From JACMRI01 sp043778625 (GTDB taxonomy: Bacteria > Bacteroidota > Bacteroidia > UBA4408): DNA of 49,375 bases. Under the pieces are notes generated by a model. That model did no database searches. It had not been told where the DNA came from and saw nothing but the letters and a program-made list of their open reading frames with translations. The position numbers and the translations under genes are program-made. The DNA lies in contig JAYWFU010000143.1 of assembly GCA_043778625.1 (NCBI GenBank), positions 1-49,375 on the forward strand, written 5' to 3'. Positions 18,781-27,182 of this stretch are shown here, piece after piece (the stretch's first letter is position 1; the number at the start of each line of letters is the position of its first letter).

Positions 18781-21537
18781 ATGCAATACAACTTCAAAGA
18801 TATAGAAACCAAATGGCAAAAACATTGGTTAACTAACCAAACATTTAAAGCCCACAACACGAGCGACAAACCTAAATATTACGTACTGGATATGTTCCCT
18901 TACCCTAGTGGTGCGGGCTTGCACGTGGGGCATCCGCTAGGCTACATAGCCAGCGATATTTACACCCGTTACAAACGCCACAAAGGCTTTAATGTATTGC
19001 ACCCTATGGGCTACGATAGTTTTGGTTTGCCTGCTGAGCAGTACGCTATACAAACAGGGCAACACCCTGCCATTACTACCAAAAACAATATTGCACGCTA
19101 TCGTGAGCAGCTGGATAAACTAGGTTTTTCGTTTGATTGGTCGCGCGAGGTAAAAACCTCCGAACCCAATTATTATAAATGGACCCAATGGATATTTGGG
19201 CAATTATTTAATAGTTGGTACGATGTTAAGCAAGATAAAGCGCGTGATATTAACGAACTAATAGCCATACTCAAAACCCAAGGCAACATTGGGTTACAAG
19301 CCGTGTGTGATGAAGATACACCAGAACTTACTGCCGAAAAAGTAAATCAATTATCGGATGATGATTTACAGTTACTATTGCTAAAATACCGCATGACGTA
19401 TCTTGCCGATTCGTGGGTAAACTGGTGTCCGTTTTTGGGCACAGTACTCTCTAACGACGAAATTAAAGACGGCGTAAGCGAACGTGGCGGACACCCCGTA
19501 GAGCGTAAATTGATGCGACAATGGAGTATGCGTATATCAGCCTACGCTGAGCGTTTACTTACAGGGTTAGATAACTTGGATTGGTCGGATTCTATTAAAG
19601 AAATTCAGCGTTATTGGATTGGTAAATCAAAGGGAGCGTCGTTAAAATTTAACATAGTTAATGCCCCTAATAACGAGGTGGTGGAAGTATTTACTACCCG
19701 CCCCGATACCGTGTACGGCGTTAGTTTTGTAACTCTTGCACCCGAGCACGACTTACTACATACCATTGTACCCACTACCCATACAGCGCAAGTGCAGGAG
19801 TATGTAACGGTGGCCAAAAACCGTAGCGAACGTGAGCGTATGACTAACGTTAAGCACGTATCAGGTGTGTTTACTGGTGCATACGTTACTCATCCATTTA
19901 CACAACAACCTATACCAGTGTGGGTGGGCGATTATGTATTAGCAGGCTATGGCACAGGTGCTGTAATGGCAGTGCCTGCGCACGATAGCCGTGATTACGC
20001 ATTTGCACAACATTTTAATTTACCAATTATTGAAGTTATTGCTGGTGGCGATATTAGCACAGCGGCACATGAAGCTAAGGAAGGTACGCTCGTTAATTCC
20101 GATATACTAAACGGATTAACTGTGCCTGTGGCTACAGATGCCATTATTACACTTATTGAAGAGCGCAAACTAGGCAAAGGCAAAATTAATTACCGCCTGC
20201 GCGATGCCATATTTAGCCGCCAACGTTACTGGGGAGAACCTATCCCTGTAAGTATTGATAGCAAAGGAATTCCAACACTATTGCCTAATGATAAGCTACC
20301 CTTAGTATTGCCCGAAATTGATAAGTACTTACCCACTGCCACAGGCGAACCTCCCTTAGCACGTGCCGAAGGTTGGCTGTACGACACCAACACCATGCCT
20401 GGCTGGGCAGGTAGTTCGTGGTACTTTTTTAGATACATGGACGCTAATAACGCTAACGAATTTGCAAGCAAAGAAGCCCTAGAGTATTGGCAACAAGTGG
20501 ACTTGTACATTGGCGGTAGCGAGCATGCCACGGGGCATTTGTTATACGCACGTTTCTGGACTAAATTTTTGTTTGATAGAGGCTTTGTGAGTATTAACGA
20601 GCCATTCAAAAAATTAATTAACCAAGGTATGATACAAGGGCGTAGCAACTTTGTGTATCGTATTAAGGACAGCAACAAATATGTATCGTACAACTTGCGT
20701 GAGCAGTACGAAACCACCGAGTTAAATGTAGATGTAAATATTTTGCGTAACGATGTGTTGGATATTGAAGCCTTTCGTAAATGGATGCCCGACTACGCCA
20801 CTGCGGAATTTGTGTTAGAAGATGGTAAATATATTTGTGGCGCAGAAGTTGAAAAAATGAGCAAAAGCAAATGGAACGTAGTAAGCCCCGATGATATTTG
20901 TGCACAGTACGGTGCAGATACTTTGCGCTTGTACGAAATGTTTTTAGGCCCCTTAGAGCTCGCCAAGCCTTGGAATACCAACGGAATTGAAGGTGTATTA
21001 CGTTTCCTAAAAAAACTATGGAGGTTAGTGTACGACCAAAACGATGTGTTATTGTTAACCAACCAAACGCCTACAAAGCCCGAATACAAAGCCTTACACA
21101 AATGCATACGCAAAGTAAGCGAGGATATTGAACGTTTTTCATTCAATACATCGGTAAGTAGTTTTATGATATGTGTAAACGAACTATCGGAGCTTAAATG
21201 CAACAACAAACAAATTGTGGAGCAATTGGCTATATTACTATCGCCGTACGCACCACACATAGCGGAAGAATTATGGAGCGTGTGTGGCAATGCCCAAAGT
21301 ATTGCTACGGCTAGCTTCCCAACGTTTGACGAAAGTTATTTGGTTGAGGATAGTTTTGCATACCCAATATCTATCAACGGAAAAATGCGTATGAATTTAG
21401 ATATTGCCTTAGGTATTGAAAAAGATGAGATTGAAAAAATAGCCCTTGCCAACGCAGATGTATTACAATTAATTGAAGGCAAGGAACTCAAAAAAATAAT
21501 AGTAGTACCAGGTAAAATAATTAATATAGTAGTGTAA
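18781..21537 (+). CDS. leuS: Leucine--tRNA ligase
   Basis: This 918-residue class I synthetase charges tRNA-Leu. The HIGH-type motif is HVGH at residues 48-51 within PYPSGAGLHVGHPLGY. The KMSKS loop is at 692-696. The CP1 editing domain is present (TTRPDTVYG; then AVPAHDSRDYAFA). Two inserts typical of Bacteroidota LeuRS are visible: one around residues 155-205 with DKARDINELIAILKTQGN, and one before the KMSKS loop (about 620-690, starting INQGMIQGRSNFVYR). The C-terminal anticodon-binding region ends in KIINIVV. A terminator hairpin follows the stop within 25 bp. Confidence 0.96.
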   Translation: MQYNFKDIETKWQKHWLTNQTFKAHNTSDKPKYYVLDMFPYPSGAGLHVGHPLGYIASDIYTRYKRHKGFNVLHPMGYDSFGLPAEQYAIQTGQHPAITTKNNIARYREQLDKLGFSFDWSREVKTSEPNYYKWTQWIFGQLFNSWYDVKQDKARDINELIAILKTQGNIGLQAVCDEDTPELTAEKVNQLSDDDLQLLLLKYRMTYLADSWVNWCPFLGTVLSNDEIKDGVSERGGHPVERKLMRQWSMRISAYAERLLTGLDNLDWSDSIKEIQRYWIGKSKGASLKFNIVNAPNNEVVEVFTTRPDTVYGVSFVTLAPEHDLLHTIVPTTHTAQVQEYVTVAKNRSERERMTNVKHVSGVFTGAYVTHPFTQQPIPVWVGDYVLAGYGTGAVMAVPAHDSRDYAFAQHFNLPIIEVIAGGDISTAAHEAKEGTLVNSDILNGLTVPVATDAIITLIEERKLGKGKINYRLRDAIFSRQRYWGEPIPVSIDSKGIPTLLPNDKLPLVLPEIDKYLPTATGEPPLARAEGWLYDTNTMPGWAGSSWYFFRYMDANNANEFASKEALEYWQQVDLYIGGSEHATGHLLYARFWTKFLFDRGFVSINEPFKKLINQGMIQGRSNFVYRIKDSNKYVSYNLREQYETTELNVDVNILRNDVLDIEAFRKWMPDYATAEFVLEDGKYICGAEVEKMSKSKWNVVSPDDICAQYGADTLRLYEMFLGPLELAKPWNTNGIEGVLRFLKKLWRLVYDQNDVLLLTNQTPTKPEYKALHKCIRKVSEDIERFSFNTSVSSFMICVNELSELKCNNKQIVEQLAILLSPYAPHIAEELWSVCGNAQSIATASFPTFDESYLVEDSFAYPISINGKMRMNLDIALGIEKDEIEKIALANADVLQLIEGKELKKIIVVPGKIINIVV

Positions 21538-21558
21538 TACGGTTAACTATACATAGTA

Positions 21559-21595
21559 AAAAATGGCTCAGGTTTTGAAAACTTGAGCCATTTTT
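21559..21595 (+). terminator. Intrinsic terminator of leuS
   Basis: AAAAATGGCTCAGGTTTT (21559-21576) pairs with 21578-21595 with one G-T wobble, and the stem ends in TTTTT. It begins 21 bp after the leuS stop. Confidence 0.8.
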
Positions 21596-21647
21596 AATTA
21601 AACTATTTTGAAATATTAATCAACCTTAATACTCACACCATGCTATT

Positions 21648-21701
21648 CCCCTCCTTTTTTCAAGGAGGGGTGCCCTTTAGGGCGGGGTGGTTATTAACCC
21701 C
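21648..21701. repeat. REP-like GC-rich hairpin element
   Basis: Three small stems follow each other: CCCCTCC/GGAGGGG (21648-21670), GCCC/GGGC (21672-21683), and GGGGT/ACCCC (21684-21701). The sequence is much more GC-rich than its surroundings and resembles repetitive extragenic elements that I recall from many Bacteroidota genomes. Copy number in this genome cannot be judged from one window. Confidence 0.55.
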
Positions 21702-21703
21702 TC

Positions 21704-21755
21704 AAAACACTTTCGCCTTAGTTTGTGTCCCTACAAACCAAGACGAAAGTGTTTT
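21704..21755. terminator. Long terminator-like hairpin related to the 199-263 element
   Basis: AAAACACTTTCG (21704-21715) pairs perfectly with CGAAAGTGTTTT (21744-21755), and the inner sequence pairs further with two mismatches. A T-run follows on the plus strand. The inner part GCCTTAGTTTGTGTCCCTAC matches the element at 199-221. It lies between convergent leuS and the FMN reductase gene. Confidence 0.65.
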
Positions 21756-21808
21756 TTTTAGTATGGACTATTTTTATAATAAAGCTGGGCTTGATTATTT
21801 AGTTACAT

Positions 21809-22333
21809 TTAAAACTTAACCAAATTATCCATTAACTGACTTAGTGTAGTTAATGCGCTCTCATTAGTAAGTACATTATCAGTAATCAAGGTGCTAATGT
21901 TAGCAAATGGTTGGCGTTGAGGCAGGGTAGCCACACCAATATGGTTAAGGGTTACCGTAAGGTGGTCAATACCCATTAATGCTCCCGCTCTACCGTCGGA
22001 CACGCCAATTACGCAAGCTTTTTTACCTCTAAATAATTGTGGACTAATACTATCAATAAATAGTTTTAATACGCCTGGGTAACTGCCGTTATACTCAGGT
22101 ATTACAAACACAAATTTGTGCGCTGGGGCAATATTTACATCAATCAATTGTTGAAAATCAGGGCTACGTTGCCCAAACATTTCTTGGTGTAGGTGGTTAG
22201 CCGCAAGGCTCTCGAGCGTTAAATAATTTACCTCAACTGTGGGCTGTTGTGCTTGTAGCAACGCTAAGCAAGCTTTTGAAAAAACTTGCGATTTATTATC
22301 AGGGCGGTGTGTACCATTAATTATTGTTACCAT
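21809..22333 (-). CDS. NADPH-dependent FMN reductase family oxidoreductase
   Basis: This 174-residue flavodoxin-fold protein has the NADPH-dependent FMN reductase pattern: IINGTHRPDNKSQVFSKACL at the N-terminus (FMN phosphate loop), VIPEYNGSYPGVLKLFID, then KKACVIGVSDGRAGALMG. The family reduces flavins, quinones or azo dyes with NAD(P)H; the substrate here is unknown. The gene is single, divergent from parA, with a TACTTTTG element 40 bp upstream. Confidence 0.87.
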   Translation of the reverse strand: MVTIINGTHRPDNKSQVFSKACLALLQAQQPTVEVNYLTLESLAANHLHQEMFGQRSPDFQQLIDVNIAPAHKFVFVIPEYNGSYPGVLKLFIDSISPQLFRGKKACVIGVSDGRAGALMGIDHLTVTLNHIGVATLPQRQPFANISTLITDNVLTNESALTTLSQLMDNLVKF

Positions 22334-22372
22334 TATTTTTAAACAAGGTTGATGTGTATAACTACTTTACTG

Positions 22373-22380
22373 CAAAAGTA
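22373..22380 (-). promoter_or_regulatory. Candidate -7 element for the FMN reductase gene
   Basis: The minus strand reads TACTTTTG, matching TAnnTTTG, 40 bp before the start at 22333. Confidence 0.4.
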
Positions 22381-22400
22381 TAAATGATTATTCATTAAAC

Positions 22401-22408
22401 TACATTTG
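22401..22408 (+). promoter_or_regulatory. Candidate -7 element for parA
   Basis: TACATTTG matches TAnnTTTG and lies 50 bp before the ATG at 22458. Confidence 0.45.
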
Positions 22409-22457
22409 TACAAATCATTCGTAGTTAAATTTTATAACGTTTTTAATAATACATTTT

Positions 22458-23297
22458 ATGGGCAAAATTATTGCAATAGCTAATCAAAAGGGAGGAGTAG
22501 GCAAAACAACTACGGCAATAAATCTGTCAGCAAGTTTAGCAGTACTCGAATACAAAACATTATTGATTGATGCCGACCCACAGGCCAATGCCACATCTGG
22601 CGTAGGTTTCGATCCTAAAAATATTAAAACCAGCATTTACGAATGCTTAATTAACGAAGTAGAACCCAAAAATGCTATACTACAAACCACCACGCCCAAC
22701 CTATCATTAATACCTGCCCATATTGATTTGGTAGGTGCCGAGCTGGAGTTAGTGCATGTACCCAACCGTGAACGATTACTTAAAATAGCGTTAGAAAAAA
22801 TTAAGGACGACTACGATTTTATTATCATCGACTGCTCGCCATCGTTAGGCTTGTTAGTGCTTAACGCCCTAACAGCTGCTGATAGTGTGCTAATACCTGT
22901 ACAGTGCGAATATTTTGCGTTAGAAGGATTAGGCAAATTATTAAATACTATTAAAATAGCACAAACGCATTTTAATGCTGATTTGGAGGTTGAGGGAGTG
23001 CTACTAACCATGTACGACGGACGTTTGCGCCTAAGTAACCAAGTGGTAGAGGAAGTTAAAACGCATTTTCAGGACATGGTGTTTGACACTATTGTGCAAC
23101 GTAACACCAAACTAGGCGAAGCACCAAGCTTTGGCGAAACTATTATAATGCACGATGCCAGTAGCAAAGGCGCCATAAATTACATGAACCTTGCACGCGA
23201 AGTATTACAAAAAAATGGCTTAACACAAATAAGCGAAGCCGACCGTAAAATAAACAATGCCGCCAACGCATTAGAAAACGATGCTGAACAATTTTAA
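22458..23297 (+). CDS. parA: ParA/Soj family chromosome-partitioning ATPase
   Basis: This 279-residue protein has the deviant Walker A motif KGGVGKTTT (residues 11-19), the strand LLIDADPQANAT, and a Walker B region with IIIDCSPSLGLL. ParA ATPases bind DNA non-specifically and move ParB-parS complexes. The length and sequence fit the chromosomal Soj type. No parB gene follows: the next gene, 29 bp downstream, encodes a VIT1-type transporter. In many Bacteroidota parA is followed by parB, dapB and lepB, so the arrangement here is unusual. Confidence 0.92.
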   Translation: MGKIIAIANQKGGVGKTTTAINLSASLAVLEYKTLLIDADPQANATSGVGFDPKNIKTSIYECLINEVEPKNAILQTTTPNLSLIPAHIDLVGAELELVHVPNRERLLKIALEKIKDDYDFIIIDCSPSLGLLVLNALTAADSVLIPVQCEYFALEGLGKLLNTIKIAQTHFNADLEVEGVLLTMYDGRLRLSNQVVEEVKTHFQDMVFDTIVQRNTKLGEAPSFGETIIMHDASSKGAINYMNLAREVLQKNGLTQISEADRKINNAANALENDAEQF

Positions 23298-23326
23298 ATC
23301 CTTAATTCTAATAGTTAATACCCCCT

Positions 23327-24031
23327 ATGCAAATTAATACTACTAACGAAGTTAAAGAGTTCCATAACCATAATTCTAACTTTATAACTGATGTAGTAAT
23401 AGGTATGAGCGATGGCTTAACTGTGCCATTTGCCTTGGCAGCGGGTGTTAGCGGTGTAGTAGCTAGTAATGCAATAGTAACTACTGCTGGCATTGCCGAA
23501 ATTATTGCGGGTAGCATAGCCATGGGTTTAGGTGGATATTTAGCAGGTAGCACGGTCATACATCAATACCAAGCTGAACTAAAACGCGAATACGACGAAG
23601 TAGAACTATACCCTGAAAAAGAAAAACAGGAGGTAAGAGATATTTTTAAAGATTATGGTTTTAGCGAAACATCACAACATTTACTGGTAGAAGAACTAGC
23701 CAAGGACAAGCACAAATGGGTTGATTTTATGATGAAATTTGAACTCGGGCTCGAAAAACCCAATGCCAACCAAGCACGTAATAGTGCATTAACTATTGGA
23801 GGTTCGTATATTGTAGGGGGTATAATACCACTGTTGCCCTACTTTTTTACCAAAACCCCAACACAAGGCTTAGTGTACTCTGCTATATTTACACTACTTA
23901 GTTTATTTGTATTTGGGTATTTTAAAAGTAAAGTAACTGACCAACCACCAATTATAGGCGCACTTAAAGTAACTATTATTGGGGTACTGGCTGCCGGTGC
24001 AGCTTACGGTATTGCACGTGCCATTGGGTAA
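23327..24031 (+). CDS. VIT1/CCC1 family metal (Fe/Mn) transporter
   Basis: The protein has 234 residues with about five hydrophobic helices. The N-terminal helix has the family pattern VVIGMSDGLTVPFALAAGVSG, and the second helix IAEIIAGSIAMGLGGYLAGS. Between helices 2 and 3 lies an acidic cytoplasmic segment (QAELKREYDEVELYPEKEK) that in plant VIT1 binds metal. The family carries Fe2+ or Mn2+ out of the cytosol, usually by proton antiport. It follows parA by 29 bp and may be co-transcribed with it. Confidence 0.87.
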   Translation: MQINTTNEVKEFHNHNSNFITDVVIGMSDGLTVPFALAAGVSGVVASNAIVTTAGIAEIIAGSIAMGLGGYLAGSTVIHQYQAELKREYDEVELYPEKEKQEVRDIFKDYGFSETSQHLLVEELAKDKHKWVDFMMKFELGLEKPNANQARNSALTIGGSYIVGGIIPLLPYFFTKTPTQGLVYSAIFTLLSLFVFGYFKSKVTDQPPIIGALKVTIIGVLAAGAAYGIARAIG

Positions 24032-24120
24032 AGCGCATTTAATTTTCTCAAAAATGACAAATTGACGTTAAACCCAAAACGGCAAACTATTTGAATAATA
24101 ACTTAAAAATACACACAATA

Positions 24121-24672
24121 ATGGAAAATACAACTGAATCACAAACAACTGATAACATTACTGACCCAATCGTTGACAGTGCCGAAAACACTACTACTCC
24201 CCAAGAACCTATCATTGAGGTAAATGAGGTTGAACAGTTACAAAACAAAGTAACGGAGCTTAATGATAAGTACATGCGTTTGTATGCCGAGTACGACAAT
24301 TATAAACGTAGAAGCATAAAAGAGCGCCAAGATTACATGGCCACCGCTGGCAAGGAAATGATTGTGGGTATGATAACCATACTTGATGATTTTGACCGTG
24401 CCGCTAAAGCGGTGGAAACATCAACCGATGTGGCTGCTATTAAAGAAGGTATTAATATGATACACAACAAAGTTAAAAGTACTTTAGCTAATAAAGGCTT
24501 AGAACCTTTAGAATCGATAGGACAAGAGTTTAACTCCGATATACACGAGGCTATTACTATGATACCTGCGCCAACACCCGCACAAAAAAACAAAGTAATT
24601 GACGAACTCGAAAAAGGCTATAACCTTAACGGAAAACCACTACGTGTGGCCAAAGTAGTAGTGGGCGCATAA
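24121..24672 (+). CDS. grpE: Nucleotide exchange factor GrpE
   Basis: The protein is 183 residues from the ATG at 24121; a TTG ten codons upstream would extend it but adds nothing conserved. An acidic disordered N-terminus is followed by the long coiled-coil helix (ELNDKYMRLYAEYDNYKRRS) and the C-terminal beta domain (LESIGQEFNSDIHEAITMIP, then VAKVVVGA). GrpE releases ADP from DnaK. In many Bacteroidota dnaJ follows, but here a terminator and a DUF4340 gene follow. Confidence 0.93.
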   Translation: MENTTESQTTDNITDPIVDSAENTTTPQEPIIEVNEVEQLQNKVTELNDKYMRLYAEYDNYKRRSIKERQDYMATAGKEMIVGMITILDDFDRAAKAVETSTDVAAIKEGINMIHNKVKSTLANKGLEPLESIGQEFNSDIHEAITMIPAPTPAQKNKVIDELEKGYNLNGKPLRVAKVVVGA

Positions 24673-24697
24673 CAGTACTCCCAATTATAAAAATAGT

Positions 24698-24744
24698 GTA
24701 CAGCTTCAAATAATAATTTACGTTATTTGAAGCTGTACTTTTTT
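24698..24744 (+). terminator. Intrinsic terminator of grpE
   Basis: GTACAGCTTCAAATAA (24698-24713) pairs perfectly with 24723-24738 around a 9-base loop, followed by a run of T. Confidence 0.85.
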
Positions 24745-24764
24745 AACCAACACCAACACAAGCA

Positions 24765-25781
24765 ATGCAAAAAATACGCGAAAATTATTTATTACTAATA
24801 GCCCTACTTTTGATAGCGGTAACGGGCATTGTATTTAAGTTTAAAAACAATACAGGCACATTAAAAGATACTGCCGAATTTGCCGTGGAAGATACCGCCA
24901 GCATTGATAAAATATTTATGGTGGATAAAAGCGAAGGCAAAGTAGTGCTTACACGCAAAGGCAATGGTTGGGTACTTAATGACAAATACCCCGCAAGGCA
25001 AGATATGATAGACATATTGCTTACTACTATTAAAAAATTAACCGTAAAAGCACCAGTACCCAAAAATACTATACCCAACCTACTAAAAGGAATGGCAACT
25101 ACAGCACGTAAAGTTGAAATATATAGTGGCTCCCAAAACATTAAAACCTATTATGTAGCTGGCCCTGATATGAATCACGCAGGTACTTATATGTTATTAG
25201 ATAAGGCTACAACCCCTTATTTAACTCATATTGAGGGCTTTCAAGGATATTTAACACCCCGTTATAGTACGGACGAAACTGCATGGCGCGATAAATTATT
25301 ATTTGCTATAAACAAAAAGGATATTACCGCTATTACCGTGCAGTATGCTAAGCAAAGTAAAACACCTAGCTACACATTCAAAAACACTAACGGAAAATAT
25401 AGTTTAATTAACACTACTGTTAACCAGCCTATTAATTACGACACCTTAGCATTAAATATGTGGCTAAATTCGTTTAAGATAGCCGCTGTCGAAAATTTTG
25501 ATGCTGGATGTAGCAAATCAAAAACCGACTCCATACTAAATACCTTGCCTATTTACGAATTAAGCATACAGCATGGTGCTAATGAAATTAGCGTTATTAG
25601 AGCTTTTAAAATAAAATTACCCCCTGGTAGCGTTGATTATGGCGGTAATGCTACTGAATACGACAACGACCGTGCCTATGCACTAATTAATAACAAGCTA
25701 CCTTTAGCAACAATACAGTACGCAATACTCGATAATTTTGTAAAACCAATAACTTATTTTACCCCAATTGTTAAAAAATAA
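24765..25781 (+). CDS. DUF4340 domain-containing membrane-anchored protein
   Basis: The protein has 338 residues. An N-terminal transmembrane helix (about residues 8-24) is followed by the DUF4340 region, recognisable from FAVEDTASIDKIFMVDKSEGKVVLTRKGNGWVLNDKYPA. The rest is predicted periplasmic and beta-rich. The family occurs near gliding or ABC-export genes in some bacteria, but no such genes are beside it here and its function is unknown. It lies between the grpE terminator and dnaN. Confidence 0.78.
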   Translation: MQKIRENYLLLIALLLIAVTGIVFKFKNNTGTLKDTAEFAVEDTASIDKIFMVDKSEGKVVLTRKGNGWVLNDKYPARQDMIDILLTTIKKLTVKAPVPKNTIPNLLKGMATTARKVEIYSGSQNIKTYYVAGPDMNHAGTYMLLDKATTPYLTHIEGFQGYLTPRYSTDETAWRDKLLFAINKKDITAITVQYAKQSKTPSYTFKNTNGKYSLINTTVNQPINYDTLALNMWLNSFKIAAVENFDAGCSKSKTDSILNTLPIYELSIQHGANEISVIRAFKIKLPPGSVDYGGNATEYDNDRAYALINNKLPLATIQYAILDNFVKPITYFTPIVKK

Positions 25782-25827
25782 GTATAAAACTACTTAGTGA
25801 GTACTAAAACAATAAAAATCAAAATAG

Positions 25828-25835
25828 TATATTTG
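25828..25835 (+). promoter_or_regulatory. Candidate -7 element for dnaN
   Basis: TATATTTG matches TAnnTTTG and lies 37 bp before the dnaN ATG. Confidence 0.5.
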
Positions 25836-25871
25836 ACAAAAATAATAATAAAATAACGACTGTAAAAAATC

Positions 25872-26993
25872 ATGAATTTCATTGTATCATCTAGCACATT
25901 AAAATCGCACTTAAAACAAATTAGTGGTGTATTAAACAATAGTAACACACTACCTATTTTAGATCATTTTTATTTTGAATTAGATAACGCCGTACTTAAA
26001 GTTACTGCTTCCGATTTAGATAATACTATTCGTACACAAGTACCTGTAAAGTCGGAAAGTATAGGAACAATATGTGTACCTGCCAAAATTTTAATGGCAA
26101 CCCTTAACGAACTACCTGAACTACCAATAAGTTTTACAATTAACGTAACTACGTTTGGTATTGAACTATCAGCGGGCGATGGTAAATACAAAATTGCAGG
26201 TAACGATGGTGATGAATACCCTAAACACCCGTTAATTGAGTCATCTTCATCGTTTGATATTCACTCACATATTTTGTCGCACGCAGTTAATAAAACACTT
26301 TTTGCAACAGGTAACGACGATTTACGCCCAATGATGAACGGAGTGTTTTTTCAATTATCGCCTGAGGAAGTAACTTTTGTAGCTACTGATGCCCACAAGT
26401 TAGTGAGTTATAAGCGTACTGATGTTCGTGCTACTAATACAGCATCGTTTATTGTACCCAAAAAACCATTGAACTTACTTAAAAACACTTGCGCAAGCAT
26501 GGATGAACAAGTACGTGTAGAGTATAACGAAACTAACGCATTATTTAAGTTTGGTTCGTTTGAATTAACGTGCCGCTTAATTGATGGCAAATACCCTAAT
26601 TACGAAGCGGTTATTCCTAAGAATAATCCTAACATACTTACAGTTGGCCGTGCTGATTTAGCACGCAAAATTAGCTTAGTAAGTATTTATTCAAACAAAA
26701 CTACGCACCAAGTTCGCCTCAAAATTAGTGGTAACGAACTTAACCTTACTGCTGAAGATTTAGACTACGCTAACGAAGCTAACGAGCGTATGACTTGCCA
26801 GTACCAAGGCGAAGACATAGAAATAGGATTTAACTCAAAGTTTATTGTAGAGATGTTAAACAACATTGACTCTGACGAAATAAACATTGAAATGAGTGCT
26901 CCAAATCGTGCAGGTATAATTTTACCATCAGTTAAAGAAAATGCCCACGAAGACATATTAATGTTGGTAATGCCTATAATGTTAAACAGGTAG
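25872..26993 (+). CDS. dnaN: DNA polymerase III beta subunit (sliding clamp)
   Basis: This 373-residue protein forms the ring that tethers DNA polymerase to DNA. The three-domain clamp pattern is clear: LKSHLKQISGVLNNSNTLPI at the start, FATGNDDLRPMMNGVFFQ in the middle domain, and the C-terminal end ILMLVMPIMLNR, which corresponds to the conserved peptide-binding C-terminus (usually MPMR-like). The gene is not next to dnaA or recF, as is common in Bacteroidota. Confidence 0.95.
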   Translation: MNFIVSSSTLKSHLKQISGVLNNSNTLPILDHFYFELDNAVLKVTASDLDNTIRTQVPVKSESIGTICVPAKILMATLNELPELPISFTINVTTFGIELSAGDGKYKIAGNDGDEYPKHPLIESSSSFDIHSHILSHAVNKTLFATGNDDLRPMMNGVFFQLSPEEVTFVATDAHKLVSYKRTDVRATNTASFIVPKKPLNLLKNTCASMDEQVRVEYNETNALFKFGSFELTCRLIDGKYPNYEAVIPKNNPNILTVGRADLARKISLVSIYSNKTTHQVRLKISGNELNLTAEDLDYANEANERMTCQYQGEDIEIGFNSKFIVEMLNNIDSDEINIEMSAPNRAGIILPSVKENAHEDILMLVMPIMLNR

Positions 26994-27012
26994 TAATTAA
27001 TAAAAATTAAAT

Positions 27013-27065
27013 TACAACAAAAATACCGTAACTACAATTTAGATAGTTACGGTATTTTTGTTGTA
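27013..27065. terminator. Bidirectional terminator between dnaN and the YHYH gene
   Basis: A perfect 22-bp stem runs from 27013 to 27065 around a 9-base loop, with ACCGTAACTA near the loop and ACAACAAAAA at the base. It has an A-run on one side and a T-run on the other, so it works in both directions for the two convergent genes. The 117 bp after it up to the YHYH stop show nothing recognisable. Confidence 0.85.
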
Positions 27066-27182
27066 TAATAGTACTAATTGTTAGTGCGCTAGTTTTAGTG
27101 ATTCAGCTTATGCAGCAGGCGGTTATAACGAAATGCCATTATCAATAAGTATAGTAGCCGAAAAGGTGGTAATTAAATTACA

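Noticed and set aside
20226..21290. Long antisense open frames (163 and 165 codons) inside leuS
   Set aside because: They lie opposite a highly conserved synthetase, have no family motif and no promoter; they are codon-bias shadows.
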